DNA of 64,000 bases from assembly GCA_026981855.1 (NCBI GenBank), contig JALSIB010000002.1, positions 52,043-116,042 on the forward strand, in the 5' to 3' direction. Every line of letters begins with the position of its first letter. The first letter of the stretch is position 1. The translations under genes and the position numbers were made by a program. This DNA comes from Methylothermaceae bacterium (GTDB taxonomy: Bacteria > Pseudomonadota > Gammaproteobacteria > Methylococcales > Methylothermaceae). This document shows positions 7,292 to 17,504 of this stretch, piece by piece. The notes beneath the pieces were generated by a model. The model was not told where the DNA came from. It was given only the letters and a program-made list of their open reading frames with translations, and did not search any database.

Positions 7292-8965
7292 TCAATCCTC
7301 CTCGAGGTTCAGGAATTGCTCCACCGCCTTGCAGCGATCGCGTTGTTTGAGTTTTTGCTTGTTTTTTCCCTGGAAGCCGGGGTTCCATCTGTTTTCGGCC
7401 TGCCAGAGGGCTTTGATTTTTAATGCGACTGTGTGTTTGTTTTCATCACTCTCCCAGTCGCCCGCTTGCAGTTTATTGAACAGAACCGCCGCCGGATTAT
7501 TGTTTTTTTCGCGCCGGCAGATTTCCTCCAGCTCACGCTCCAGTGGCGAAAGTTGGGCGAGCCTGGCTGCTTCTTCGGCTTTTTTGCGGGCCGCCTCGTC
7601 TTCCTGTTCGGCCTGCTCCCTGGCGCGCTTCTCCGCTTCTTCTTTGATGGCTTGCAGCTTGTCCGCCAGTTCCCGCTGGTATTGCCTGACGGTAGAAATC
7701 CAGGCCCGCATTTTTTCACCATGGCGGGCCATGAGGGCCTCGGCCGGCTTCCATTCGGGCAGTGCCTCTTTAGGCTCGGTCATTTCCACCAGCAGCCAGC
7801 CGAAGGGGCGTAGATAGCGTTTGTCCTGACGGCTTCCGGTGGCCAGCCAAAGGGTTTTCGCCTGGGGTTCCCAGGCGGGTTTTTCGCCTTTCCCCTTCAT
7901 GATTTTGATGGAGCGCACACCATTGAGGGTGACCGATTCGGCGCCGCTGTGCCGGCCCACCCGCAGCAAAAAGGCGTCGTTGTTTTGCAACCGCCGCTCG
8001 ATAGCGGGATCTCCCAGCAGGGTTTCCACCGTTTGGCGCCACTCGCTGTCGAGAAGCCCGCGCTTTCCGAGCAGATCGGTTTCGCGCTCGAAGATGGGGC
8101 GGTAGAAACGATTGCAGGCGGTTGCGATTTCCCCAAAGCTGAATTGGAAGCGAGGCAGTTTGTCGCCCCGCTCATCGAAACCGGCCAGGTCGGAAATATT
8201 GAGCAACCCCTGAAAGGCGCGGAAACGGAAGGGCGCGGCGCATTCGAGCATTTGATACAGGTTTCTTTGCTCCGCCTGAGAGGAAACTTCCCTGCCATGT
8301 TTCATCACCGGCTGTTTCTTGCGGTTGACGGTGAACAGGATTTCGGCGCTGTTGAGTTCGTCCGGCCCCTGCCAGGCGCAGTCGCCGACCTGAATCAGGC
8401 GCATCGGGTCTTGATGCAAATCGCGCATGGTGTAGCCAAACAGGCGCTGCTGTATGTCGCGATTACGCTCGCCGCGTTCCGCCCGGTTTCCCTGGTTGAC
8501 CGCATCCAGCAGGGCCGTCCGCATCGCACCCTTCAATCCGCTGCCGGGCAGGAACAAGCGCCTGTCCCGGGGGTTGTAGGCCGCCCGCTCGATCTCCAGC
8601 GCGTTGAGCACTTGCTTGCCACTGCTTTCGATATTGGCCGTCTTGCCCACCCGGTCTTCATACAGCTTTGCCAGTTCGTCACTGACATACACCACGTTGA
8701 CAGCGGCTGGTATCAGCCATTTGCGGTTTTCGTGGAAAAAGGCCTGCACCTGCTTGAGCAGGTGGGGCGTGGCCTTGCCGGACAGAATCTTGTCCAGCGC
8801 CTGGCGCTGGCTGGCGGGCAGGTTTTCCAGCGCGGTTTGATCGAATTCGTACAGCGCATTGCCTTCGATGACATAGCCTGTGGGGGTATAGTCTTCGTCG
8901 GTGCCCATGTGCACCGGCGACAAGGGGGTGATCCAGAGTTTTCGGGTTTCGGGAATGCCGCTCAT
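7292..8965 (-). CDS. csm5: Csm5, type III-A RAMP protein capping the crRNA 3' side
   Basis: The 557-aa product has a RAMP core: an N-terminal strand LWITPLSPVHMGTDEDYTPTG and the glycine loop LPGSGLKGAMRTALLDAV near residues 131-149. Csm5 sits at the head of the Csm backbone and helps crRNA maturation. The protein is longer than usual because of a charged helical C-terminus from about residue 400 (KEEAEKRAREQAEQEDEAARKK). That is followed by a lysine-rich domain that resembles the tail of the Cmr6-like protein at 14501. Its start overlaps the csm4 stop as ATGA. Confidence 0.9.
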   Translation of the reverse strand: MSGIPETRKLWITPLSPVHMGTDEDYTPTGYVIEGNALYEFDQTALENLPASQRQALDKILSGKATPHLLKQVQAFFHENRKWLIPAAVNVVYVSDELAKLYEDRVGKTANIESSGKQVLNALEIERAAYNPRDRRLFLPGSGLKGAMRTALLDAVNQGNRAERGERNRDIQQRLFGYTMRDLHQDPMRLIQVGDCAWQGPDELNSAEILFTVNRKKQPVMKHGREVSSQAEQRNLYQMLECAAPFRFRAFQGLLNISDLAGFDERGDKLPRFQFSFGEIATACNRFYRPIFERETDLLGKRGLLDSEWRQTVETLLGDPAIERRLQNNDAFLLRVGRHSGAESVTLNGVRSIKIMKGKGEKPAWEPQAKTLWLATGSRQDKRYLRPFGWLLVEMTEPKEALPEWKPAEALMARHGEKMRAWISTVRQYQRELADKLQAIKEEAEKRAREQAEQEDEAARKKAEEAARLAQLSPLERELEEICRREKNNNPAAVLFNKLQAGDWESDENKHTVALKIKALWQAENRWNPGFQGKNKQKLKQRDRCKAVEQFLNLEED

Positions 8966-9903
8966 GCTCGCTCCTCCAGAGAGACCGGCAGCACCGGCGC
9001 GTAGCCTTGATGTACGGTTTGCGGGATGGCCTTCGACAGGCTGCCGTCACCGCCCAGCCCCCGGCCGATGAAGACGGACTCATTGTATTCCACGGGTGTC
9101 AGAATAGCGGCGGTGTCCGCCATCAATACCGGCGTCTTGAAGGGTTGCCCGCTGTGAACCGCGATGTCGCCATGGCGGCCGAAACGGGTGAAGGGTTGAT
9201 ACCAGCTATTGTCCGGCCGAAGTTTCATCCCTTGCGGCGCGCAAGGCGCCAGGGTGTACCAGGCGTTGGCGTTGGATTGCGCCGGCCATCGGGCTTCCTG
9301 AACCGCCTCCACCTCGAATTTCCCCAGGCCGATGCTGGCGTCGCGCCCGTAGCCGGACAGTCCCACATCCACGAGCAGTTGGCGGATTTCTTCTATTTTT
9401 ATCCGCTCGTCGTGGGCGAGATAGAGGTCGAAGCGCAGGCCATCGGCGAAACGCAGTTGCGGCATGACATAGGGCGCGAATTCCCCTGTGCCGGTGGTGC
9501 CGGTCATGCGGTTGATGGTGTTGTGGGGCTGTATCGCCGCCTCCGCCAGATCGGCGTCAAAAATTTTCCGCTCAGGGTTGGCGTGATGGAGCCAGGTGTC
9601 AACCGGTTCGGCGAAATGCGCCACCGGAATCCAGTTGCGTTTCTTCACCTGCTTGCGATCCGCGCCGGCCACTTCGGCATATCGGTGCAGGGGCAAGGCG
9701 GGACGCGGCAAAAACCCGGATGGAAAGGCGTCGGAAACCACCAGAAAGGGCCTGTTCTGCGTGTAGCCTTCGAGCAATTCATCGAGCCGCGCCTCGCCCC
9801 GGCGGTGCAATATGGCCCAGCAAAGCTGCCCGAACAGGGTGTCGCCGCGAATCACGCCGCCGAAGCCGGACCGGGGACTGATCTGTGCCATCAGCGTTTT
9901 CAT
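8962..9903 (-). CDS. csm4: Csm4, type III-A RAMP subunit binding the crRNA 5' tag
   Basis: The 313-aa product has GFGGVIRGDTLFGQLCWAIL near the N-terminus and the glycine-rich loop SGYGRDASIGLGKFEV near the middle. Both are typical of Csm4. This subunit binds the 5' tag and contacts Cas10. The ATG at 9903 is taken over a TTG one codon upstream. It lies six bases after csm3 and overlaps csm5, so the operon is tightly packed. Confidence 0.9.
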   Translation of the reverse strand: MKTLMAQISPRSGFGGVIRGDTLFGQLCWAILHRRGEARLDELLEGYTQNRPFLVVSDAFPSGFLPRPALPLHRYAEVAGADRKQVKKRNWIPVAHFAEPVDTWLHHANPERKIFDADLAEAAIQPHNTINRMTGTTGTGEFAPYVMPQLRFADGLRFDLYLAHDERIKIEEIRQLLVDVGLSGYGRDASIGLGKFEVEAVQEARWPAQSNANAWYTLAPCAPQGMKLRPDNSWYQPFTRFGRHGDIAVHSGQPFKTPVLMADTAAILTPVEYNESVFIGRGLGGDGSLSKAIPQTVHQGYAPVLPVSLEERA

Positions 9904-9909
9904 CAAAGC

Positions 9910-10617
9910 CTATACCTCGACCTGTTCCAGGCGCGCCTGTACCGGTTCGCCATCCAGTTGCAGACCGCGGAAAGCCACCTTGCCATAGCCCCGGGAGATG
10001 GAGCCGCCCAGGCCGGACAATTCCACCAGCTTGAGGCCGCGCAAGACCGGTTCCAGCAAGTCCTCGCCATCGATGACTTTCAGGGTCAACTGGAAGTTGA
10101 AGCGCGCGCCGGCGGGGACGCGTTCGGTGTTGCGGGGGTTTTCCGCCGTGCCCTTGATCCGGTCGATGGAGTTTTCCATCTTGGTTTCGGTGAGCAGCAG
10201 GTTTTTCTCACGCATTTCATCCACCCAGCCGGAATCCAGCTCACAGTCCCAGAAGGCGAGCCGGGTGGGGCCGATTTCCCTCACCAGGCTTTCATCGTCG
10301 TTCGTGCCGGTAGGGGCGTAACCGAACAGGCGGAGTATCTCGATGCCCTGCTCACGGTTGCCGTTGAGCCTGTCGATGTGCTTGATGCCCAGGGGCTTGC
10401 CATCGGAAATGGAGACCGTGCCCGCATGCCATTCCATCAGGCTGCGCATCTTGCCCTTGAGGCTGGAGCCGGGGATGTAGGGCTGATTGGTGACCGGGTT
10501 CTTGATCACCGGATTGTCGGTGCCGCCGATGTGCATTTCGGTATTGCCGCTGCCGATGTGGAGGCCGGAGACCAGTTCAATGGTGCCGGTGAGTTTTGCG
10601 ATTTTGTCGAGTTTCAT
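9910..10617 (-). CDS. csm3: Csm3, type III-A backbone RNase
   Basis: The 235-aa product is a single RAMP domain with GLHIGSGNTEMHIGGTDNPV at residues 18-37. D34 there corresponds to the catalytic aspartate that cuts target RNA every six bases in studied Csm complexes. IPGSSLKGKMRSLMEW and the later LSGLGGSISRGYGKV are the conserved glycine loops. Several copies should form the filament backbone. It is three bases downstream of csm2 and is probably translationally coupled. Confidence 0.94.
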   Translation of the reverse strand: MKLDKIAKLTGTIELVSGLHIGSGNTEMHIGGTDNPVIKNPVTNQPYIPGSSLKGKMRSLMEWHAGTVSISDGKPLGIKHIDRLNGNREQGIEILRLFGYAPTGTNDDESLVREIGPTRLAFWDCELDSGWVDEMREKNLLLTETKMENSIDRIKGTAENPRNTERVPAGARFNFQLTLKVIDGEDLLEPVLRGLKLVELSGLGGSISRGYGKVAFRGLQLDGEPVQARLEQVEV

Positions 10618-10620
10618 CGG

Positions 10621-11079
10621 TCAGTCTCCTTTTTCCAGCTTGTAAAATCCGAGGAACGCCTCGAAAAACAGTTTGGCCACCCGCAGATCATCCGTGCTTT
10701 TGACGAAATCGATAGTCTGCTCCATCAAATCCACAAAAGCGCCATCGACAAGCTTGCGGCCTTCGGCATAGGCGGCCTTGGCCTTGAGCATGCGTACAAA
10801 GGGCAGGTATTCATCGAACTCGTCTTGGTTCTGGCGGGCTTTCTCCTCCCACATCACCAGCTCGTCGTAGAAACGGCGCAGCTGCGTGCTCTTGTTTTGT
10901 TCCCGCCGGCAATCGGAAACCGTTTTTGCAGCCTCTTTTGCCGTTTTGTCGAACAGATCGGTGTCGATTTTACCTTCACCATTCCTGAATCGAATCGTGA
11001 ACCCCAGCGTCCGCCTCTGATTCCGGTTGTTTTGCTGGGGCCTGTGGCCCCCTCTGTTTTGTCGATGATGATCGGCCAT
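10621..11079 (-). CDS. csm2: Csm2, type III-A small subunit
   Basis: The 152-aa product is basic and helical, with a glycine/arginine/asparagine-rich start (HHRQNRGGHRPQQNNRNQ). The C-terminal helices match the Csm2 pattern: AKLFFEAFLGFYKLEKG and AYAEGRKLVDG. Csm2 forms the minor filament along the target RNA. The ATG at 11079 has AGGAGA at good distance; a GTG one codon earlier is possible. It lies 12 bases from the cas10 stop. Confidence 0.85.
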   Translation of the reverse strand: MADHHRQNRGGHRPQQNNRNQRRTLGFTIRFRNGEGKIDTDLFDKTAKEAAKTVSDCRREQNKSTQLRRFYDELVMWEEKARQNQDEFDEYLPFVRMLKAKAAYAEGRKLVDGAFVDLMEQTIDFVKSTDDLRVAKLFFEAFLGFYKLEKGD

Positions 11080-11091
11080 CACATTTCTCCT

Positions 11092-13812
11092 CTAGCTGCG
11101 CTGCTGATAAAGATGAATAAAAAGTGGAATCCGGAAACGGCTTCCATGTTGTTCAATGGGCTCGCTGATGATGCTGGCCAGTTCCTGCATACGCCGTTTT
11201 CGTTCCGCGTCGTTAAGGCCACGCATGCGTTCCAGCATCCGCCAGCTGCGGTAACTGAACCAGGATCGCCAGATGGCGTTTTCCGGTCTGGGCTGGTCGG
11301 ATTTCAGGTTTTCGGCCATCTCGGCCAGTTCCTGCAGCCGGTACAGGTAACCGGTGCTCAGTCCGAATTCCTCGTCCTTTTCCCGTATCTTTTCGAAGAC
11401 CTGCCACAGCCTGTCGAAGTCGTCCCAGGAGACGGTCTCGCCAAACAGCGTCACCGCGTTCTTTTCGCCATCGCCATGGCTCTTGGCGTGTTCAAGCGCC
11501 TGTTCGGCCATATCGCCCAGCTGGCGCACCGGCATGCCCGGCTTGGTCATCAGCAGGCCGGCGGAAAAATGAATGTCGCGGTTGTCCGCCACGTAGCGGG
11601 AAAACGCCAAACGCATCTTGCGCGCCAGTTCGATGGTGCTTTTCCACGGACCGATCAGAAAGAAATCGTCGCCGCCCGCGAACACGGTGTAGGTGGAGGG
11701 GTATTTCTTGCGGCACAACCACGGTAGATAAACGGCGAAAAAGGCGTTCATCTGCCGTGACAACGACGCCCATTTGGCAAAGCTGGGGCGCTTCAGGCCC
11801 TGCTCGAAGATCCGCCCCAGGTTGTCCACATCGCCTTTGAGCACCATCAGGGCTTCGGTGCCGTTCCAGCGGCCTTTTTCGTCCAGCCAGCGGTCGTCGC
11901 GGGCGATATGTTCAAAGGATTTGGGGGCTCGGGTGTCCCACTCGGCATCTTCCTCGATGCCCTGGTAACGCTCGGCTTCCCAGGCGTTTGGGTCGCCCAT
12001 TGGTGGGACATAAGCATTGATGTTGCGCCGGGCGTAGCCGTTGAACAGTACGGCTTCCTTGTCGGATGCCAGGGAATAATCCCAGGCCCGCCGCAGTGTG
12101 CCTTCCGCTGCCAGGGCGCCGAATTTGCCACTGGCTTCTTCACTGCCGGTAAAGCTGATCCGGTAGCCGAAAATATCGAGTTTCAGCGTATTGTGTATGT
12201 CGCCCCCGGTGCTGATCAGGATACGGTCGTGATGAGCCAGCCACTTGCCGGTGTGGATCTGATCCCATGCCAGCTTGCAGACGTATTGTCCCTCGGCCTT
12301 GGGCATGGGTTCGGTGGCGGGCGAACGGCCGTCGATGGCGCAGGCGCCTTGGGTGTTGTCGAAGGCGTCGAGAAAACCGCCGAACACGGGGTCGGGGGCA
12401 TTTTCCGAGCACAGCGAGAGGCGGCGCGCCTTGGCGTCTTCCAGCCGTTTGAACAGGCGGTCGATCAGTTGTTTGAACGGTGGTTCGCCGCTGTCTTTGT
12501 GATTGACGAAATCGGCGCAGGCCGCCGGTTCCCAGGCGATGCCGATGCCCGATTCGCCCCAGGTCTGTCGCAGGAACCATTGATCGAACTCGCGCTGCAA
12601 TGCGCCCAGCTTTTCGCGCACCTTGGGCAGGTTGGGGGCAACGATCAAAAATTTGCCCGCCGCGTTGATCACCTGGCTGGTGGGCGGCAGCCCCAGCTCG
12701 TCGAGGATTTTCAACGCCGCACATTCGGTGAGCAGCGACACATAGGCAGAGCGTCCCCGCAGCAGTTTGGCGGCATTTTTCTGGGTTTCCCCGCCATGGG
12801 CGAAAATGAAGGGCTGGATGCCGAAAAAATCGCCGATGATCAGCAGGAACTTGTCATCGTTCCAGGCCTGTTCGGCCAGACCCTGGTGCTGGCGCCTTTT
12901 GTCCCACTGGGCGCGCAGTTGCTCGCGGATGGTTTCTTCCTCGTCGTTTTCATGGAACCGCCAAAGGGCGGTGGCCAGCGCCGCCGTGGTGCGGGAATGG
13001 TCGTACAAGGAAACCTCCGGCTTGGTCTTGCCGGCGGTCGCCGAGGGAATCGCCGCCGCGTAGGCCGCCCACAGGGAATCGAAATGATCGAGCCACAGGC
13101 TCCAGTTCTGGCGGTGCGATTTGGGTATCGCCTTTACCGCCTCCATGAAGCCGTCCCAGATGACGCGGTATTCCGCCTGGGCTTGCTTGTTGTCGCTGTG
13201 CTCGCATTTACCGGCCGGTCTGGGAAAGAGGGATTTGACGCTGGCGGGCGCGAGGGGGTAGCGCCAGGTCAGGTCGGCTTTTGCAACAGCCTTGTCTTCA
13301 TCGCCCTGCGGATGAATCTGTTCGAACAGGGTCAGCAGGCGCGCCGTGTAGTGATTGCACCCTGCCTGGGTTCTCTCTTCCGCCCGGTTGTAGGAATCGA
13401 ACTCGTCACGCTCGAAACCCGACGCCACCCGGTCTGCCGTCGCGATCACCCACTGCAAGAAGGTCTGCGGCTTGTGGTGCATGGCCGAGGCGTTGATCAG
13501 GGAATCGTCCGTATCCGGGTCTTTCCAGGCCGTAAACGGCGTGACCTCCGCCCCGGTCAGCGGCGGCAGGTCCGCCTCCAGCAGGTCGATGGCGATACCG
13601 GTATAGGCGGCATGGATATGGGTATGGCGGCCGTCCCATGACGGGCAGTACAACTGCTTGTTGCGGTCGGCCCGTGAAACCCCGTCCGCGTCTTTCTCCA
13701 TCGCCTCATCGATCCGGGCACGCTCGGCCAGCTTTCCCAGGTCGTGCAGGTAGGCCGCGAACGCGATGCGGCAACTGGCGCTGATTTTTTCTTTCATCGT
13801 TTCATTTGCCAT
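11092..13812 (-). CDS. cas10: Cas10 (Csm1), HD nuclease and cyclic oligoadenylate synthase
   Basis: The product is about 906 aa. The N-terminal HD motif (YLHDLGKLAERA, around residue 25) would cut single-stranded DNA. The second palm domain carries the intact GGDD motif (YTVFAGGDDFFLIG, near residue 715), which makes cyclic oligoadenylates from ATP. The first palm is degenerate, as usual. It heads the Csm operon, and both activities look preserved. The ATG at 13812 is chosen over a GTG five codons earlier. The signal it produces should drive the CARF and SAVED proteins elsewhere in the locus. Confidence 0.94.
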   Translation of the reverse strand: MANETMKEKISASCRIAFAAYLHDLGKLAERARIDEAMEKDADGVSRADRNKQLYCPSWDGRHTHIHAAYTGIAIDLLEADLPPLTGAEVTPFTAWKDPDTDDSLINASAMHHKPQTFLQWVIATADRVASGFERDEFDSYNRAEERTQAGCNHYTARLLTLFEQIHPQGDEDKAVAKADLTWRYPLAPASVKSLFPRPAGKCEHSDNKQAQAEYRVIWDGFMEAVKAIPKSHRQNWSLWLDHFDSLWAAYAAAIPSATAGKTKPEVSLYDHSRTTAALATALWRFHENDEEETIREQLRAQWDKRRQHQGLAEQAWNDDKFLLIIGDFFGIQPFIFAHGGETQKNAAKLLRGRSAYVSLLTECAALKILDELGLPPTSQVINAAGKFLIVAPNLPKVREKLGALQREFDQWFLRQTWGESGIGIAWEPAACADFVNHKDSGEPPFKQLIDRLFKRLEDAKARRLSLCSENAPDPVFGGFLDAFDNTQGACAIDGRSPATEPMPKAEGQYVCKLAWDQIHTGKWLAHHDRILISTGGDIHNTLKLDIFGYRISFTGSEEASGKFGALAAEGTLRRAWDYSLASDKEAVLFNGYARRNINAYVPPMGDPNAWEAERYQGIEEDAEWDTRAPKSFEHIARDDRWLDEKGRWNGTEALMVLKGDVDNLGRIFEQGLKRPSFAKWASLSRQMNAFFAVYLPWLCRKKYPSTYTVFAGGDDFFLIGPWKSTIELARKMRLAFSRYVADNRDIHFSAGLLMTKPGMPVRQLGDMAEQALEHAKSHGDGEKNAVTLFGETVSWDDFDRLWQVFEKIREKDEEFGLSTGYLYRLQELAEMAENLKSDQPRPENAIWRSWFSYRSWRMLERMRGLNDAERKRRMQELASIISEPIEQHGSRFRIPLFIHLYQQRS

Positions 13813-13993
13813 GGACTCATATCCCACATTTTCATTCTTGTAATCATGCCGTCATTGATGAGGTTGTCTTTGTTCACAAGCTTGCGGGAACCGTTCCCGG
13901 TCACCGGACACCCCTCAATCCGCGTGATGCGAAGCTATGGAAAAGAGCGTACAGCCAACAGGTCTGACCCGTTTTGTGCATCATGCCACCCGG

Positions 13994-14383
13994 CTATTCC
14001 AAGCGCTCCAGCAGCGCCAGTTCCCAATCCTGGGCCTGCAAATCGTCCAGCCCCAATATGGCCCCTTCGGGCAGGCGTTTGAGCAGGCGAAAAACGATCG
14101 CGCGATCCCCCGGTTGCAAGCTGACCCGCTCACGCACCACCGGCACCGGCTGCCGCAAGGCCTCGCCCAGAAGCTTTGCCGAGGCGTCGTGGCCAATCGC
14201 CGACACAAATCCTCCGGCGGCCAAATCACGCGCCTTTTCCACCTCCAGCGGGGAAAACCGCCACAAGCCGTGGTCGGTGAGTACCGGGCTGTTGAGGAGG
14301 TAGGTGATAACGTGTCGATTGTTGGAGGAGGACGGCGAACCTGACGAAATCTTTGTAAAGTCCTCTATAACGCGGCGGGTCAT
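13994..14383 (-). CDS. crn2: Crn2 ring nuclease (DUF1874 / AcrIII-1 family)
   Basis: The 129-aa product matches the family of viral anti-CRISPR AcrIII-1 and cellular Crn2. Its motifs are TYLLNSPVLTDHG, GGFVSAIGHDASAKLL with H65, and PGDRAIVFRLLKRLPEG with E106. The histidine and glutamate correspond to residues important for cleavage of cyclic tetra-adenylate. A 22-residue serine-rich extension precedes the fold. It should switch off signalling by Cas10. GGGAGG lies nine bases before the ATG. It lies between cas10 and the cmr6-like gene on the same strand, which suggests the main signal here is cA4. Confidence 0.87.
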   Translation of the reverse strand: MTRRVIEDFTKISSGSPSSSNNRHVITYLLNSPVLTDHGLWRFSPLEVEKARDLAAGGFVSAIGHDASAKLLGEALRQPVPVVRERVSLQPGDRAIVFRLLKRLPEGAILGLDDLQAQDWELALLERLE

Positions 14384-14500
14384 GGGTTGATGCCTCCCGG
14401 ACCGCGGATGGTTCCGAAGGTGGTCTGCCGTCGGTTGCCCGGCCGTACCCCCCGGGGACTACGGCCGGAGAAGATGATGAATGTAATGTGCGTCATATTC

Positions 14501-15415
14501 TCAGGATCTTTCTTCCAGCGTCTTCAGGAGTTGTTGCATTTCCTTTTTCTTCTTTTTCGACCAGGGAAGGAAAGCGACTGTTTCCCGAATCAACCGGGCC
14601 GCCTCCTGGCGACTGGCCGTCCCTTGCCACTGTTGGGCCTCCTTGAGCAACTTGACCCGAGCATCGTTGAGTGGTCCCCCTGGGCTTTGGTCATTCCTTT
14701 TCCTGGCCTCCTCGAACAGTCTTTTCAGATTGCGGATCTGCTTTTCCTCATCCGAAAGGCCGGCCTCGACCATTTTCTTTTGACGATTTTCCAGGATGCC
14801 TGCTTGCAAGGCATCCTCTTTCATCGCCCCATAACCGACTGCCGTTTTGGCACCGAACCCCAGCCACTCGAAGGCATGCTCAAACGCTGCCTGGAGCAGG
14901 GTCTTCCACTGGCCGTCCCGCGCCAGATCCGGCGCCAGGCGCATCAGCCGGGCAAGGTCACACTGCACATGGAAAGTAAACCCGGAACCGGGCGGTACGG
15001 TGAGGAAGGGGATGGGCGTCGGCTGCCCGGAGTCGTGGGGTTGCTCGCCGTCACGGTAGTAGTGGGTCTGGTGGGGTGTCATGATTTCCACCATGAGTTG
15101 ATTGCCCCTGATTTCAGGAATCACATCCCAGAAGCTGAGCACACCGCGGAAATGCTCCTTCGCGCTGTCCTTGCTTTCCAGTCCAAAGAGCAGGTCCAGC
15201 GCGGTGAGGGAGACGGGTTTCTTGTCCATCTTGATCTCGGCCACGGGTTCACTGGTCCATGGGCTTTCGTCCCACATGCCCTGACTTAGCTCACGCACCG
15301 CCTGGCGCAGCACACCCTTGATACCGCTGCCAGGCAGGTACAAACCGAAGCGTAACCCAGGCGAAGCAGTTTTGAAGTCTTGTCCCAAATACGCGGGCAC
15401 TGCTGCGATACTCAT
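14501..15415 (-). CDS. cmr6: Cmr6-like type III-B RAMP protein, short at the N-terminus
   Basis: The 304-aa product has the Cmr6 signatures YLPGSGIKGVLRQAVREL, FRGVLSFWDVIPE, EIMTPHQTHYYRDG and PIPFLTVPPGSGFTF. The glycine loop starts only about 28 residues from the ATG, whereas Cmr6 proteins usually have a longer lead-in, so the 5' end may have been replaced. A good ribosome site (AGGAG) precedes the present ATG. The C-terminus carries an extra charged helical tail (DEEKQIRNLKRLFEEARKR, then SKKKKKEM). A TA module begins 52 bases upstream on the other strand. No Cmr2, Cmr3 or Cmr4 is present to complete the complex. Confidence 0.8.
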   Translation of the reverse strand: MSIAAVPAYLGQDFKTASPGLRFGLYLPGSGIKGVLRQAVRELSQGMWDESPWTSEPVAEIKMDKKPVSLTALDLLFGLESKDSAKEHFRGVLSFWDVIPEIRGNQLMVEIMTPHQTHYYRDGEQPHDSGQPTPIPFLTVPPGSGFTFHVQCDLARLMRLAPDLARDGQWKTLLQAAFEHAFEWLGFGAKTAVGYGAMKEDALQAGILENRQKKMVEAGLSDEEKQIRNLKRLFEEARKRNDQSPGGPLNDARVKLLKEAQQWQGTASRQEAARLIRETVAFLPWSKKKKKEMQQLLKTLEERS

Positions 15416-15430
15416 CGGACAGCTCCTGTG

Positions 15431-15441
15431 TTACAATGTAA
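15431..15441 (+). promoter_or_regulatory. Palindrome TTACA-A-TGTAA, possible antitoxin operator
   Basis: A perfect 5-base inverted repeat lies 25 bases before the RHH antitoxin start and 16 bases before the divergent cmr6-like start. An RHH antitoxin bound here could repress its own operon and also affect the cas gene. Confidence 0.4.
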
Positions 15442-15466
15442 TACGATATTGAATGGAGAAAACGCC

Positions 15467-15682
15467 ATGACCACCCTGAATGTCCGCATCGACGACGAAC
15501 TGGACCGGCGGCTGACCAAGCTTGCCCGCAGCCAGCATCGCAGCAAAAGCGACCTGGTACGCGATATGTTGTGGCGCCAGACCAAGTTCGACGAGCTGAA
15601 ACAACTGCGGGAGCGGCTCAGGCCATACGCCGAAGCGGCGGGATACCTGACCGACGAGGATTTTCTGCAGATCGATTCATGA
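15467..15682 (+). CDS. Ribbon-helix-helix antitoxin (CopG-like) of a PIN toxin
   Basis: The 71-aa product starts MTTLNVRIDDELDRRL, the classic ribbon-helix-helix strand and helix, followed by ARSQHRSKSDLVRDMLWRQ. The C-terminal tail (YAEAAGYLTDEDFL) should bind the toxin. GGAG precedes the ATG. Its stop overlaps the toxin start as ATGA. The module is on the plus strand, opposite to the cas genes that flank it. Confidence 0.88.
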   Translation: MTTLNVRIDDELDRRLTKLARSQHRSKSDLVRDMLWRQTKFDELKQLRERLRPYAEAAGYLTDEDFLQIDS

Positions 15683-16082
15683 AGGTTTTCCTGGATACCA
15701 ATGTCTGCCTCAGCGCGTTTTTTGGTCACGGACTCTGCACCGAGCTGCTCGACTACCTGCTGCTTGAGCAGCGCCATCACATTCTGGTGTCCGCGCCGGT
15801 TATTGCGGAATTCCAACGCATTGCGACTGATAAATTCCGCGTACCGTATGATGAGGTCGTTGCGGTGCGCGCTTTTCTCGATGACTTCCTGGTTTCCGAC
15901 AAACCTGCACCACTGCCCGGCGATTTCCCTGACCCGGACGATGCGCCCATCATCGGCGCGGCCCTGGCTGCCGGTGCAGACCTGTTCATAACCGGGGACA
16001 AGGCGCTGCTGGCGCTTGACACGGTCGAAAACCTGCCGATCCGCTCGCCGCGCGACGCCTATATTCTGCTGCGTGACCTGCC

Positions 16083-16089
<7 letters not shown>
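15679..16089 (+). CDS. PIN-domain toxin (module 1)
   Basis: The 136-aa product begins MKVFLDTNVCLSAFF with the first catalytic aspartate. The central glutamate is in SAPVIAEFQRIA, and the last acidic pair is in DPDDAPIIGAALAAGADLFITGD. All acidic residues of the PIN active site are visible. Such toxins are Mg-dependent RNases. The 3' end overlaps the 3' end of the truncated cmr5 by seven bases, so insertion of this module did not leave a clean gap. Confidence 0.88.
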
Positions 16090-17145
<1,056 letters not shown>

Positions 17146-17156
17146 GTGACGACACT

Positions 17157-17190
17157 CCCTCTCCCCCCGGGAGAGGGCCGGGGTGAGGGG
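17157..17190 (+). repeat. GC-rich palindromic intergenic repeat (REP-like), copy A
   Basis: The arms CCCTCTCC and GGAGAGGG are followed by CCGGGGTGAGGGG. The same core recurs at 33154-33189 and 43581-43603, with a weaker copy near 48339. Such elements are common, usually harmless intergenic repeats. Confidence 0.7.
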
Positions 17191-17270
17191 ATCGTGAACC
17201 CGGGCGGCCAGTTTGGTCTGCCAAAATGTATCGTTGTTCATTGTCTGTCATCCCTTTTTGTCGTGCTACA

Positions 17271-17290
17271 ATACACATCAGGAGGTGTAT
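17271..17290 (+). promoter_or_regulatory. VapB operator overlapping the ribosome site
   Basis: The inverted repeat ATACAC / GTGTAT spans an AGGAGG ribosome site just before the vapB ATG. A TACAAT -10 box (17266-17271) touches its left arm, so VapB binding would block both transcription and ribosome access. Confidence 0.5.
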
Positions 17291-17291
17291 C

Positions 17292-17504
17292 ATGCGTACC
17301 AATATCGTTCTCGATGATGAACTGGTGGCCGAGGCCATGAAGCTCACCGGCGCCAAGACCAAGCGTGAGGTGGTCGATCTGGCGCTGCGCCAGCTGCTGT
17401 ACAAGGAAAAGCAGCAACGGCTCAAAAAGTTGAAAGGCAGCCAGCTGATCGACCCCGGCTACGACCTGCTCAAAACACGCCGCTGGATGGATGATGCTGG
17501 TTGA
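17292..17504 (+). CDS. vapB: VapB-type antitoxin
   Basis: The 70-aa product starts [20 protein letters not shown], then [15 protein letters not shown], the standard VapB (DUF2191) pattern. The tail [12 protein letters not shown] binds the toxin. It overlaps vapC by 14 bases. The ribosome site is strong (AGGAGG). Confidence 0.92.
   Translation: MRTNIVLDDELVAEAMKLTGAKTKREVVDLALRQLLYKEKQQRLKKLKGSQLIDPGYDLLKTRRWMDDAG

Noticed and set aside
9007..11727. A 906-codon open frame antisense to csm4, csm3 and csm2
   Set aside because: It is the mirror of real genes in GC-rich DNA. The composition is that of a shadow frame with no domain, and the minus-strand genes have clear motifs and ribosome sites.
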